A DNA stretch of 47,706 nt from Rhodospirillaceae bacterium LM-1 (GTDB taxonomy: Bacteria > Pseudomonadota > Alphaproteobacteria > Rhodospirillales > WMHbin7). Position 1 is the first letter of the stretch. Each line of letters begins with the position of its first letter. The notes beneath the pieces were generated by a model. That model was not told the origin of the DNA, ran no database searches, and saw nothing but the letters and a program-made list of their open reading frames with translations. The position numbers were made by a program, and so were the translations under genes. The stretch covers positions 183,445 through 231,150 of the forward strand of contig CACUVI010000030.1 of assembly GCA_902725215.1 (NCBI GenBank), in the 5' to 3' direction. This document shows positions 1-8,320 of this stretch, one piece after another.

Positions 1-129
1 TCCCCCGGCACACGAGCCTGCCGAAATCATCGCTCCCGCGCCCGTCGAGGCCAGAGAACCTGCACCTCCCCCGGCACCCGAGCCTGCCGAAATCATCGCT
101 CCCGAGCCTGTCGAAATCATTGCTTCCGA
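1..129 (+). repeat. 66-bp in-frame repeat coding Pro/Ala/Glu linker
   Basis: A 38-base segment at 1-38 recurs with one mismatch at 67-104, a period of 66 bases (22 codons), and a weaker third half-copy follows at about 103-129. It encodes PEPAEIIAP-type units in the linker of the cyclase-like protein. The array continues beyond the left edge, so its full copy number is unknown. Confidence 0.8.
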
Positions 130-772
130 GCCGCCGAAGATTGAAGCCGCAAGAGCCGGGCAAGAACTTGTTTCACAGCGGCCCGCCCCCGTCGCCCCGG
201 CATTCGAAGAGGAGGCTGATGACGGGTTCTACACCTATGAGCGCAAGGATATGGCGATCTTGATGCTTTATTCCGAGCCGTTCAGCCGTAAGACGAAAGA
301 GGAACGGCGTCTGCTGGTGGATCTGCTCATGCAATACAACAAGATATTTTTCGGCGCTAAGACGCAGATATCCATGGCGACGAAGGATAGCAGCATCATC
401 GCCGGATTCGAAAACCCGACCGACGCGCTGCGCTGCGCCAGTCTTTACATCAATATCCTGCGCGACATGAAGGTGGATTCCAATGTGTGCGTGAACTGGG
501 GCTTTGCCACGATTCGTACGAACATGGACGATGCAGACCACAGCGACTTGCTCTTGAATTCGATCAGCCCAGCCGCCCGTCTGCGCCCCATCGCCACCTC
601 GGGCGAAGTTCTTATCCTTGAGGAACTTTTTTCAAACACAGCCACGGACAAGAATCTCTTCGTGTTTGAGCCGGTGACCCGCAAATGGACGCTGTCTTCG
701 GATCAGTCTGGCCCCAGCGTCGATGTGCTTTGCTATCGCGTGAGCGGTCGCGAGGCTTCCGGAACCTCCTGA
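2..772 (+). CDS. Cyclase-homology-like protein with Pro/Ala/Glu repeat linker (5' end missing)
   Basis: The reading frame is open from the left edge, so the N-terminus lies outside. The first ~60 visible codons are a low-complexity Pro/Ala/Glu linker. The C-terminal ~165 residues resemble a class III adenylate/guanylate cyclase homology domain: a first strand (DMAILMLYSEPFS), a middle FENPTDALRCASLYINIL helix, and an SPAARLRPIATSGEVLI stretch like the 'aaRl...A..Gei' segment of cyclases. The first metal-binding Asp expected in strand 1 (ADxxGFT type) reads LYSEPFS, so the domain is probably catalytically dead and may bind a partner or nucleotide. It ends 312 bp before the next intact gene. 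Family call is by pattern only; function is unknown. Confidence 0.6.
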   Translation, partial: PPAHEPAEIIAPAPVEAREPAPPPAPEPAEIIAPEPVEIIASEPPKIEAARAGQELVSQRPAPVAPAFEEEADDGFYTYERKDMAILMLYSEPFSRKTKEERRLLVDLLMQYNKIFFGAKTQISMATKDSSIIAGFENPTDALRCASLYINILRDMKVDSNVCVNWGFATIRTNMDDADHSDLLLNSISPAARLRPIATSGEVLILEELFSNTATDKNLFVFEPVTRKWTLSSDQSGPSVDVLCYRVSGREASGTS

Positions 773-784
773 GCGCAGCCGTCT

Positions 785-1069
785 CTAATCATCCATCATG
801 ATGGAGATGGTCAGATCGGCGTCCTTCAGATTGGGCCAATCGTCTTGGCCCCAAAATCTTCGCTGGCTTCAGGATTTTCCACACGGTCCATCCCGCAAAG
901 GGCCAATGCGGGCGCGGCCCTCAATCTTCACCCGGTCCCCCGTTGAACGCTTCCCATCACATTGATAGTACGCGATAAACGGGCGTCCTCACGTTACGGA
1001 TTCTGCAAGTTCGGAGGTTTTCCGCGCAATATCCTGCGTTTTTGATTCTGGCTTTGCCTCGGTTGCATT
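785..1069 (-). pseudogene. Decayed small gene with two in-frame stops
   Basis: On the minus strand one frame reads as protein-like sequence for 95 codons but is broken by two TGA codons. It contains ARKTSELAES, a GRPFIAYYQCDGKRSTG segment, a KIEGRARIGPLRDG segment, and ends DADLTISIMMDD before TAG. The steady reading across two stops suggests a degraded gene rather than random DNA. I do not recognise the family. It fills most of the otherwise empty 773-1092 gap. The alternative is chance open reading in GC-rich DNA. Confidence 0.35.
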
Positions 1070-1092
1070 TCAGTTGGACATCTAGGCCTCGA

Positions 1093-2031
1093 TTACGCCT
1101 TCTTCAAGGAGCCGTCGTCCGAAAAATGGGCAACCAGAATTTTTTCCAGATCCCAAAGATCGCCGTCTTCAAAAACGATGCGAATGAGATCATTGGGATT
1201 GCACTGGGCGACGAGGGTTTTGATTTCACCCGCTTCGCGCAGGATTTTCGAAACACGTCGGCCTACCGTATCGGAGCCGTCTGCCATCTCGCGAAACTTG
1301 TCCGGATGGGCCCTGACCTCGAGGGCGAGGCAACGAAAAAAGACGTTCCTGTCGCCAGCAAAATAAGCGTCGGTCAGGGTTGAGATGAATTTCCTGACCG
1401 TTTCCTTGTCGTCTTGGACATTGGATAGAAGGTCGGTCAGCAACTGGGTGGCGGTCATGCTGAGATCGTTGAGCGCCAGAGTCAGCAACTCGGCCAGAGA
1501 GCGCATGCGATCGATGCTCTGCACGGAATCGCTGGCGGCAACCGGCACCAGCTTCTGGGCCGAAAGAGCCAACTCGCGCGAGATGTCCCGCGACATGCCG
1601 CCTTGCGAGCGCAATTCCTCGATGATGGCTTGTCGGCTATCGCGCGTGGCATCGACCAGAAGGGCGGCGGCCTTCTCCTGGGCCTCGATCTGGGCTTCGC
1701 GGCTTTCGCGGATTGTCTGGCTGATCAAAGCCAGCGCCTCGGTGGCGATGCCGTCGCGCTGGGACAGTTGGCCGATATCCGATTTCAAGCTTTCGACCCG
1801 GGCCGTGACCTGAGTGATGACAATGATCAGTCCAAAAACGATCAGTGGCAGGGCAACTATCAGAAGAATAATAAAGAATTCATGAGGCATAAAGTATAAA
1901 ACATTTTCCCAGCCACTATAGACAGAAATGTATGCAGCACAGGAAAATAACCAAAGGGCAGAAATTGTCATGAATACGCTTCTGTTTTTTGCGCTGAAGG
2001 GCAAAACCCGGCCTTTTGTTTTATCTTGCAT
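1093..2031 (-). CDS. Two-TM coiled-coil membrane protein, unknown function
   Basis: 312 residues. Two hydrophobic segments (about residues 18-40 and 50-75) are followed by a long heptad-like helix rich in Glu, Gln, Ala and Arg (about 78-150), then a helical C-terminal domain of about 150 residues containing a run of acidic and aromatic residues (FEDGDLWDLEKIL). The layout resembles anchored cytoplasmic coiled-coil proteins of the RmuC or methyl-accepting type, but I see no nuclease or signalling motif. It stands alone between a decayed gene and the vWA triad, transcribed away from the triad. MamY, also a membrane protein with a coiled-coil region, was considered, but nothing in the residues supports it and no mamX or mamZ neighbours are present. 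Confidence 0.75.
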   Translation of the reverse strand: MQDKTKGRVLPFSAKNRSVFMTISALWLFSCAAYISVYSGWENVLYFMPHEFFIILLIVALPLIVFGLIIVITQVTARVESLKSDIGQLSQRDGIATEALALISQTIRESREAQIEAQEKAAALLVDATRDSRQAIIEELRSQGGMSRDISRELALSAQKLVPVAASDSVQSIDRMRSLAELLTLALNDLSMTATQLLTDLLSNVQDDKETVRKFISTLTDAYFAGDRNVFFRCLALEVRAHPDKFREMADGSDTVGRRVSKILREAGEIKTLVAQCNPNDLIRIVFEDGDLWDLEKILVAHFSDDGSLKKA

Positions 2032-2281
2032 GGCAGTCTCCGGAAGTTATCTAAAAACGAACCTTCATCCTCAGGCCCAATAGACTACTCGTTTCAAGCC
2101 AATCGTGCGGGTGAGAAGCAGGGTTTCGCGCAATCTCATGACATTGATAAGTACCTCTGCGCCAGAAGGTCAATGGATTATCCTGTGAATTGATCGGTTT
2201 GCCAAATGGTCTTTCCCACGATTCCAGAAAGGTGTGATCCTCTGCCGGGACTTATCAAAGATTAGAGGCGGGCAAAGTTCT

Positions 2282-2311
2282 TTGTACCATATCTGGTGTT
2301 TGTGCTAGACT
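2282..2311 (+). promoter_or_regulatory. Possible promoter of the vWA-PP2C-kinase operon
   Basis: TTGTAC at 2282-2287 and TAGACT at 2306-2311 are 18 bases apart, about 40 bases before the start codon at 2353. They match the sigma-70 consensus at 4-5 and 4 of 6 positions. This is the only recognisable signal in the 2032-2352 gap, which otherwise holds no gene. Confidence 0.3.
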
Positions 2312-2352
2312 CAATGCTCGGTGATGCATAGCAAGCCATAAGGAGGGAGAAC

Positions 2353-3348
2353 GTGGCCTATTCAAAAGAAATCAGTCGCGACAGCCGGGGTGTTTTCCTG
2401 TTTCTGGTCGATCAGTCGCGTTCCATGAACAAGTCCTTTGGCGTCGATCCCGCCGGAAACGCCATGACCCGCGCCGAGGCGGTGGCCAATGCCCTCAACG
2501 GCACGTTGGAAGAGCTGATCAATCGCTGCATGCGTGACGAGGGCGTGCGCGACTATTTCGATGTTGGCATCATCGGTTATGGCAAGACGCGGCGCCCCGA
2601 ATTCTGCTGGCGCAATAATCTGGCGGGGCGAAAATTGGTGCCCATTACCGAGGTGGCCCAAAATGCCGAGACCGTGGAGATGGACATCGCGACGGAAGTG
2701 CGCGGCCAGGTAATTCACGAGCGGGTCGTCGTTTCGCGCTGGATCGACCCTGTCGGCGTCGACAGCACACCGATGAATGCGGCTTTTTTGTTGGCCCAGG
2801 CGACGCTTGCCGAATGGATTGCCTGGAATCCCAATTCCTTTCCTCCAGTCGTCATCAACATCACCGATGGCATGGCCAACGATGTTAACAGCGACCAGGA
2901 ATTGCTGAGGACGGCTAGGAATCTGACCAATCTTGGCACCAGCGATGGCAAGGTTTTGCTGATCAATTGCCATATTTCAGGCGGCGAAGAAGCGCCGGTG
3001 TTGTTTCCGTCCACGCCCGACGAATTGCCCAAGGATGCCTACGCCAGATTGCTTTTCGAGATGTCGAGCGAATTGTCGCCCCGTCATCGGGCCGTCATCG
3101 AGGAAGTCTACGACCGCGCATTGGAGCCCGATGCGCGCCTCAAGGGCATGGCCTACAACGCCAACGCGGTCGCCTTGCTGACCTTGCTGGATATCGGAAC
3201 TCGTCAGGCCATCAATGTTCAGCCCGTCCGCTCCATGTTGGTCGAGCCTTTCTCGCCTGCTGAATTGTCCACGGCTTCAGACATCGCGGGTGACAACTAC
3301 GACGATGGCGATTTTTCTGAAACAGAACTGCTGGACAAGGCGTCGTGA
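2353..3348 (+). CDS. TerY-like von Willebrand factor A domain protein
   Basis: 331 residues; the GTG start is fixed by a perfect AGGAGG at 2341-2346. A MIDAS metal site is visible: DQSRS at residues 20-24, a later DSTPMN threonine region and an ITDGMAND strand-end Asp. The family (TerY-type vWA) binds a divalent cation and partner proteins and is found with phosphatase and kinase genes in stress-response triads. Here it is the first gene of such a triad: its TGA overlaps the GTG of the PP2C gene (GTGA) and a kinase follows. The C-terminal ~40 residues are acidic (GDNYDDGDFSETELLDK). It probably acts as the scaffold or substrate of the kinase/phosphatase pair in the cytoplasm. The fold is clear; the biological role is inferred. 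Confidence 0.88.
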   Translation: MAYSKEISRDSRGVFLFLVDQSRSMNKSFGVDPAGNAMTRAEAVANALNGTLEELINRCMRDEGVRDYFDVGIIGYGKTRRPEFCWRNNLAGRKLVPITEVAQNAETVEMDIATEVRGQVIHERVVVSRWIDPVGVDSTPMNAAFLLAQATLAEWIAWNPNSFPPVVINITDGMANDVNSDQELLRTARNLTNLGTSDGKVLLINCHISGGEEAPVLFPSTPDELPKDAYARLLFEMSSELSPRHRAVIEEVYDRALEPDARLKGMAYNANAVALLTLLDIGTRQAINVQPVRSMLVEPFSPAELSTASDIAGDNYDDGDFSETELLDKAS

Positions 3349-4298
3349 TTTCCGGACAAGCTGCCTGGCCGAGTTGCTCGGCCAGGGGACGATCCGTCGT
3401 CAAGCCCCGCAACGATAGTTTTTTCATCGGCGATCAGCTTGTTTGGCGGCAGAACGAAGACAAGTTTCGCATGCACAGGTCCAGAGACGGCCTGATGGCG
3501 GCTGTTTCCGATGGGGCTGGCGGTACGGGGCTGTTTTGCGGCGCCTGGGCTGAGACACTGGTCAATCGCCTGCCAAGACGTCCCATCGTCGGTATTGGCG
3601 AGCTTAACCGCTGGCTGGACGGCTTCTGCCTTTCCTTTCGCAGCGACTATGCCCAGAAGGCGAAGAGCCAGCCGGTCAAACATACCAAATTCGTTCGGGA
3701 AGGCTCTTGCGCCGCGTTGGCTGTGTGCTGGCTGACCTTTTTGCGTAGCCGAACTGTGATGCGCTGGTTGGGCTACGGCGACAGCCAGATCATGGTGTTC
3801 GACCGAACGGGACCCCGCCCTGTCCTTGCGACAAGCTACCCCCCAAACCTTTCCGATCTGGACCGGACACCCGCCCTACTCAATTGGAAGGATCTGCCCA
3901 ACAAGGACAGGCTATCGACGGGGGCGGTAACGCTGCCTGCCTGCGCCACGATCGTCGTGGCTTCCGATGGCATCGGGCAATATATCATGCTGCGCTATCT
4001 CGCCTTGCATGTGCCGGGCACGAGCAACTCGAAAATGGCAGAAGAATTTTCGCGCCTAGCCGGGGGCGACAGCAAGTTTGGCGATGCCATTCGGGCCCAC
4101 CGCAAACAGGCGCAGGAACCTTTTTCCAGGCTGCTGGAATCCTTGCGCCAAGCCCTGAAATCGGATCGGGCCTTTTTGGCCTATGTCCGCGCCCGTCACA
4201 AGGAAGGGCTTTTGGCAAATGACGATGCAACTTTGTTGCTGATCGACATCGACACAACGGAACATCCACAGACGGCAAGCTTGGGCTCAACAGGATGA
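3345..4298 (+). CDS. PP2C-family Ser/Thr phosphatase of the TerY-P triad
   Basis: 317 residues, GTG start overlapping the vWA stop codon by four bases, so likely translationally coupled. PP2C motifs appear in order: an NDSFF / NEDKF N-terminal region, VSDGAGGTG (metal-binding DGxGG, about residue 56), CAALAV, LGYGDSQIMVF, VVASDGIGQYI and NDDATLLLID near the C-terminus. These Asp residues coordinate the two metal ions in PP2C enzymes. The protein is expected to dephosphorylate Ser/Thr residues, with the adjacent kinase or vWA protein as the likely substrate. The extra ~40 residues before the catalytic core are unusual and their role is unclear. Confidence 0.88.
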   Translation: MISGQAAWPSCSARGRSVVKPRNDSFFIGDQLVWRQNEDKFRMHRSRDGLMAAVSDGAGGTGLFCGAWAETLVNRLPRRPIVGIGELNRWLDGFCLSFRSDYAQKAKSQPVKHTKFVREGSCAALAVCWLTFLRSRTVMRWLGYGDSQIMVFDRTGPRPVLATSYPPNLSDLDRTPALLNWKDLPNKDRLSTGAVTLPACATIVVASDGIGQYIMLRYLALHVPGTSNSKMAEEFSRLAGGDSKFGDAIRAHRKQAQEPFSRLLESLRQALKSDRAFLAYVRARHKEGLLANDDATLLLIDIDTTEHPQTASLGSTG

Positions 4299-4305
4299 AT
4301 GGACG

Positions 4306-5274
4306 ATGACCTATCCGCTTATCAATGATTACAAACATGCCGTGGTGAATCCGAAAGGGCGCTTCGTTTCCTTGGACATCACTCCCCTGCGGGATGCCAG
4401 GAACGCCCCCATTTTGCTTGCGGGAAATTTCGCAGGCGTCTTCAAGGTGCAAGATGGAAAGGGCCAAGTGCTGGCGCTGAAATGCTTCACCCGCGATATC
4501 GCCTATCTAAACCGGCGCTATCAGGCTGTGGCCGATTTCATCCGGACGGCCCAGTCGCCCTATTTCCTGCCGATGAAATTTCATCCGGAAGAAATCTTCA
4601 TAACCTCCTCGACCGCTCCCCATAAGGATTATTCCGTGGCGACCATGCCCTGGCTTGAGGGCAGAAGCCTGGGCGCCATGACGGAAGCCCTGTGCGCGGC
4701 CAAAAAGCGGCAGGCGCTGGCGGGGCTGACCATCGCTTGGAGCCGCTTATGCCTGGACCTGCTCAAGCGCGGCATCGCGCATGGCGATTTGAAGCATGAT
4801 AATGTTTTCGTAAGCTCGGCCGAGGGCAGGCTGAAGCTGCTTGATTACGATTCCATGTATCTGCCCAAACTGAAGGGGCTTGCCTCGCCGGTTCTGGGCA
4901 GCGTCAATTTTCAGCATCCGCTGCGCAACACCAAGCATTTCGACGAGACCATCGACCATTTTTCCATGCTGGTCATTCTGCTGTCGCTACGCGCCCTTGT
5001 TTTCGAACCAGAGCTGTTCGCGCAGTTTCACAATGGCGAGAATCTGATCTTTAGCCGCGAGCATTTTCTGACGCCCGAAAGCGCTTCGCTGCTTCTTCGC
5101 CTGAGCAAATGCCCCGATATCTTCGTGCGCGATTGGGCTCAGGCCCTGATCAAGGCTTCCAAGTCCCGTGCGATCAGTGTTCCGGGCCTTGCCGCCATGC
5201 TGAAAACGGCCACCAAGCTCGATGCTACGCCAGCCCAGTCGCGCCACACGGGAATTCTATCGTTCTTTTCGTAA
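4306..5274 (+). CDS. Protein kinase-like protein of the TerY-P triad
   Basis: 322 residues, starting seven bases after the phosphatase stop. Kinase motifs visible: a short glycine region (LLAGNFAGVFKV) followed by LALKCF with the ATP-binding Lys, then the catalytic loop HGDLKHDNVFV (HxDxxxxN, about residue 159) and DYDSMYLP in place of DFG. The Lys/Asp/Asn set is intact, so activity is plausible although the glycine loop and DYD are atypical of eukaryote-like kinases; this is usual in TerY-associated kinases. The C-terminal ~110 residues are helical, and the short Ser-rich tail lacks the zinc ribbon seen in some relatives. It is the last gene of the triad; the next gene is convergent, 12 bases away. 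Confidence 0.85.
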   Translation: MTYPLINDYKHAVVNPKGRFVSLDITPLRDARNAPILLAGNFAGVFKVQDGKGQVLALKCFTRDIAYLNRRYQAVADFIRTAQSPYFLPMKFHPEEIFITSSTAPHKDYSVATMPWLEGRSLGAMTEALCAAKKRQALAGLTIAWSRLCLDLLKRGIAHGDLKHDNVFVSSAEGRLKLLDYDSMYLPKLKGLASPVLGSVNFQHPLRNTKHFDETIDHFSMLVILLSLRALVFEPELFAQFHNGENLIFSREHFLTPESASLLLRLSKCPDIFVRDWAQALIKASKSRAISVPGLAAMLKTATKLDATPAQSRHTGILSFFS

Positions 5275-5286
5275 AGGGAGCGGCGG

Positions 5287-6756
5287 TCAGGCCTCGGCCA
5301 GAGGCGGCGCTTCGGCGGCGCGCTTCTCTGCAAGCTCGGCATCGCTTGGAATGTCTTCCTGAGATGCGGGCTTGGGTTTTTCGAAAAGCCCCCACGCCAC
5401 TTCGCTCAAGCAAGAGCAGGCGGGACAAACTGCTGCCCAGGCCGATAAAGGCGTCTTGCAATGCCTGCAGTGCCAGCCGTAATCCATAACGGCAGTTTCA
5501 GACTTGTGGCGCCATCTGCCGACAGCAGTTGCATCACCGGTTTCCTGCTCTTCGATGTCGGCCAGTAAGGCATAAGCCTTTGCCGAGGGTTGAGACTTTA
5601 CGGCTGCGATCAGGTGTCTTCTGGCGCGTCCCCAGGCCTTGGCATGAAAGGCGGCCTCGCCCAGGGCCAGATCGCCTCCCTGCGCCTCTCCTGTGCTTCC
5701 CTGCGCAAGATCCTCGATGCGCTTGAGGCGTGCCTCTGCCGTCTCGCCGCGCGCCAACTCTGTCTGGCGTTCCAGCAGGGGATAGGCAGGATGCTTGCGG
5801 CAAGCTTCCTTCAGAAAATTGCCCGCATCATCAGGCTTTCCTTGGCCAGACAGAATGTCGGCCACAAAAAGAGTTGCGGGAATGAAGGCCGAGGGTTCGT
5901 GCAGCGCCATCGCTTCTTTGGCCAGGGCCAGGGCTCGCTCCGGGTCGGTGGAAAGCGTGGCCATGGCCTGCGCCAAAAGGATGCCCGCACTCAGACGCAA
6001 CGCGGCGTCCGGCACTTTGCCCTTCTGCGGATAGGCCGAAGCGATCAGTTCCTGCGCACCATCCCAATTTTCCGCTCCTACCAGCAAGGCCAGCTTGGTT
6101 GTGTCGAGAACCAGCATTTCAGGGGCGGGCGGCGATGTAAAAGAAGCATCTTGCTGTTCACGCTTCACATGCTTGGGCGAAAGCTCGGGGGTTGAAAAAT
6201 CAGAGGGCGAGAAATGACGCGCGGCCAGTCGGCCTTTTGGCGGGCGGGGCGGGGCATTTCCCAGCAATTTTTGCCACCAGTTGCTATCGCCCTTCGCTCG
6301 GACGGATTCCCGCGTTGGGTTCTCGTCGGTCGAAGATTCGCCTGCTTCGCTTGGAGGCATGGGCATGAACGAGGCCAACAGCTTGGCCAACTCCCGGCTT
6401 TGCAGCAATTGGGCTGCCTGCCCGGCAAGGCGGCGTCCTTCGCGAATCTGGCCAACCGAAGCGGCTTCCAGGGCACCGATCAGGGCGGCCAGACCCGCAT
6501 CTTGATCCTTGACGCGCCTGGCCAACAAGGCGCGGCTGCGCATTTTTCCCAGCGAGAAGACAAAACGGAAGAGGGTGGAGGTAAAGGAAATCACCAAGAA
6601 GAGGGCAAGCAGGAAAAGCAGCAGGACCAGCATGGTTGTTTCGACCTGCCAGCCCATCCAATCGATGCTGATGGCGCCGGGATTGGCAACCAGCCAGAGG
6701 GTTGCTGCGGCAACCAGGCCCGAGAGGATCAGCAGCAGGATCAGTCTGAACAGCAT
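5287..6756 (-). CDS. mms48: Mms48: HemY-like membrane TPR protein of the mms6 operon
   Basis: 489 residues. Two N-terminal membrane helices (about 1-23 and 40-68) around the GAISIDWMGWQVET segment are the hallmark of the HemY N-terminal domain. A helical TPR region follows (about 225-400: LASAYPQK, ALALAKEAMALHEP, GEAAFHAKAWGRARRHL units). The C-terminus carries a CRHCKTPLSAWAAVCPAC Cys4 zinc-ribbon-like motif (about 435-452), as HemY proteins of alphaproteobacteria often have. It is the last gene of the order mms6-mmsF-mms36-mms48, which identifies it as the equivalent of Mms48 of Magnetospirillum; from memory, that protein restrains crystal growth there. It starts three bases after the mms36 stop. 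Whether it serves magnetosomes or haem synthesis cannot be decided from sequence. Confidence 0.8.
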   Translation of the reverse strand: MLFRLILLLILSGLVAAATLWLVANPGAISIDWMGWQVETTMLVLLLFLLALFLVISFTSTLFRFVFSLGKMRSRALLARRVKDQDAGLAALIGALEAASVGQIREGRRLAGQAAQLLQSRELAKLLASFMPMPPSEAGESSTDENPTRESVRAKGDSNWWQKLLGNAPPRPPKGRLAARHFSPSDFSTPELSPKHVKREQQDASFTSPPAPEMLVLDTTKLALLVGAENWDGAQELIASAYPQKGKVPDAALRLSAGILLAQAMATLSTDPERALALAKEAMALHEPSAFIPATLFVADILSGQGKPDDAGNFLKEACRKHPAYPLLERQTELARGETAEARLKRIEDLAQGSTGEAQGGDLALGEAAFHAKAWGRARRHLIAAVKSQPSAKAYALLADIEEQETGDATAVGRWRHKSETAVMDYGWHCRHCKTPLSAWAAVCPACSCLSEVAWGLFEKPKPASQEDIPSDAELAEKRAAEAPPLAEA

Positions 6757-6759
6757 GGA

Positions 6760-7818
6760 TCAGTCGCCGCTTTCATTGGCGACCGTGATGGCCGCCGAGA
6801 GGATTTCGGAAAGCGCTCTGTCGGCATTGATTCGCGACACTGCGGCTTGCATCCAGGGCAGCATTGCGTTGGCCGCAGGTCCCTGAAGGAGCCTAAGGGC
6901 ATCGACGCAGCCGATCAGGTCGCCATCGGCCATCAGCTTTTCGGCGCGTCTGAGGGCGGTGCCGTTGTCATCGCCGCTGCCATCCGTCCTGCGCACGGTG
7001 ATGGCGGAAGAAAAGAACTGGGAGACGCGGCCCTCCAGCCAGTTGCTGCCCAGTTGCGAATTGGCCGCCAAGGCTGCGGATGCGCTTGGCTTGTAGCGTT
7101 CCATCAGCACGGCGCTGGTGGGAATTCCCGTCTGCGCTAGCGGGGCCAGAAATTCAAGCGCATTGGCGAATTTGCCCGGGCCCAGCGAGCGAGCGACCTG
7201 CAATTCGGTTTCGAACGGCGTTCCCCTGTCGACTGTTTCTCGCAACTGGCGGACGGCCAGCAGGACCAGCGATCCTTTCGCCACCCTTTCGCCCTGCTTT
7301 TTGCGCAGGTCTTCGGGACGTTCCGCCAGGGTTGCCGGGTTGGCGGGCAGGGCTGCCTCGCTTGACTGCTGTGTCTTGTCGCTGGCAGGCGCAGGGGTGG
7401 GTAGAGATTTTGGCGGCAACTCCTTGCCATCCTCGTGGGCGCGCTGCTGCGTGGCCTGCCTCAACTGCGTCTCGACCAAAGCCAGCCGCTGCTCTGCCTG
7501 TTCAAGCCGGATGGCCGCCGAGGACAGCGCGGCCTCAAGCATGGCGGCGCGGTCAAAAGATGCTTCAGGCGGCGGCAAGGTTTGGGCGGGCCTGGCAAGG
7601 GAGAGAGATGAAGCGGGAAGCCAGTCCAATAGGGGCTCTGCATAGGGACGCACTTCCGTCCAAGCGGCAGCCCCCCCCATTAGCATCAGAAAAAGAACGA
7701 TGAGAACCAGGCGTCCCGTGCCACCACCGGACTGTTTTCTGGCCCGTCCGCCCCGCTGGGAATCGGCGCGCGATGCCTGGTTGGGAGATGAGGCGATTTG
7801 ATCAACTGTCTCTGTCAT
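6760..7818 (-). CDS. mms36: Mms36: mitofilin/HemX-like membrane protein of the mms6 operon
   Basis: 352 residues. A basic N-terminus (about 1-32) precedes one membrane helix (RLVLIVLFLMLMGGAAAW, about 36-54), then a predicted coiled coil (LEAALSSAAIRLEQAEQRLALVETQLRQA, about 110-145) and a helical C-terminal domain. This is the architecture of alphaproteobacterial COG4223 proteins, relatives of Mic60/mitofilin and HemX, which normally sit between hemD and hemY. Here the upstream neighbour is mmsF instead, matching mms36 of the Magnetospirillum mms6 operon. The bulk of the protein should be periplasmic or intravesicular. A Mic60-like coiled coil on an organelle-making membrane is functionally suggestive but unproven. 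Confidence 0.75.
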   Translation of the reverse strand: MTETVDQIASSPNQASRADSQRGGRARKQSGGGTGRLVLIVLFLMLMGGAAAWTEVRPYAEPLLDWLPASSLSLARPAQTLPPPEASFDRAAMLEAALSSAAIRLEQAEQRLALVETQLRQATQQRAHEDGKELPPKSLPTPAPASDKTQQSSEAALPANPATLAERPEDLRKKQGERVAKGSLVLLAVRQLRETVDRGTPFETELQVARSLGPGKFANALEFLAPLAQTGIPTSAVLMERYKPSASAALAANSQLGSNWLEGRVSQFFSSAITVRRTDGSGDDNGTALRRAEKLMADGDLIGCVDALRLLQGPAANAMLPWMQAAVSRINADRALSEILSAAITVANESGD

Positions 7819-7898
7819 GCTTGTCCTCTTGCCCGAGGGTTATAACACAGGCGAAAGGAAAAGAGCCATAAGCGAAGCTGCGGACATTTGCCAAAGGA

Positions 7899-7936
7899 AA
7901 AGGCGCCAAGCCCCTTGAGGGGCTCTTGGCGCCTTT
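7899..7936 (-). terminator. Hairpin after mmsF within the mms6 operon
   Basis: A 16-bp stem (7899-7914 pairs with 7919-7936, with a two-base CT bulge) closes over a TTGA loop. On the minus strand it is followed by TTTTCCTTT. It lies between mmsF and mms36, so it may terminate part of the transcripts and lower mms36/mms48 output relative to mms6/mmsF. Confidence 0.7.
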
Positions 7937-7959
7937 CCGCACAATTTGGCGTCTTAGAT

Positions 7960-8289
7960 CTAGATGCGTACCGAGACGTAGCTGATCAGCGGCAGTTTCC
8001 AGGCCCTTCCGAAAAGGACGGACAGCAGACCCAGGGCCGAGAAAGCCACCACGGCCATGGTGGAAAGGCCGAAGACCCATTTGCCCAGAACCGGAACGTG
8101 AAGGGCGAAAATCGCCAAAGCGCCCCACATCCAGATGACCAGCCCCTGCTTGGCGTGGAAGGAGACGAACTCGTCTTCGCGCGAAACAAGAAGCGGAACG
8201 AAGCATAAGATTCCCAGATAGCTCATCGAGGCGAGAAGCTTGCTCTTCAATTCCTTCGGGCCAAGCACAAATTCTTCGGTCATTATCAT
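7960..8289 (-). CDS. mmsF: MmsF: three-helix magnetosome membrane protein
   Basis: 109 residues of the MamF/MmsF (DUF4870-type) family. Hallmarks: [12 protein letters not shown] (about 23-34), the conserved [17 protein letters not shown] segment after a charged turn, and the RAWKLPLI ending. Three membrane helices are predicted. In Magnetospirillum MmsF controls size and shape of magnetite crystals as a membrane protein of the magnetosome. It lies 31 bases downstream of mms6 in the same orientation. AAGGGA sits upstream of both the ATG at 8289 and the ATG at 8283; either may be used. It is one of three paralogues in the window, alongside 37568-37903 and 39395-39721. Confidence 0.92.
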   Translation of the reverse strand: MIMTEEFVLGPKELKSKLLASMSYLGILCFVPLLVSREDEFVSFHAKQGLVIWMWGALAIFALHVPVLGKWVFGLSTMAVVAFSALGLLSVLFGRAWKLPLISYVSVRI

Positions 8290-8320
8290 CTATCCCTTGC
8301 TATTAGGCATCTTGCACCGT

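Noticed and set aside
1093-2031. MamY identity for the coiled-coil membrane protein
   Set aside because: Only the general layout fits; mamX, mamZ and the ftsZ-like gene are absent nearby and no MamY-specific segment is seen.
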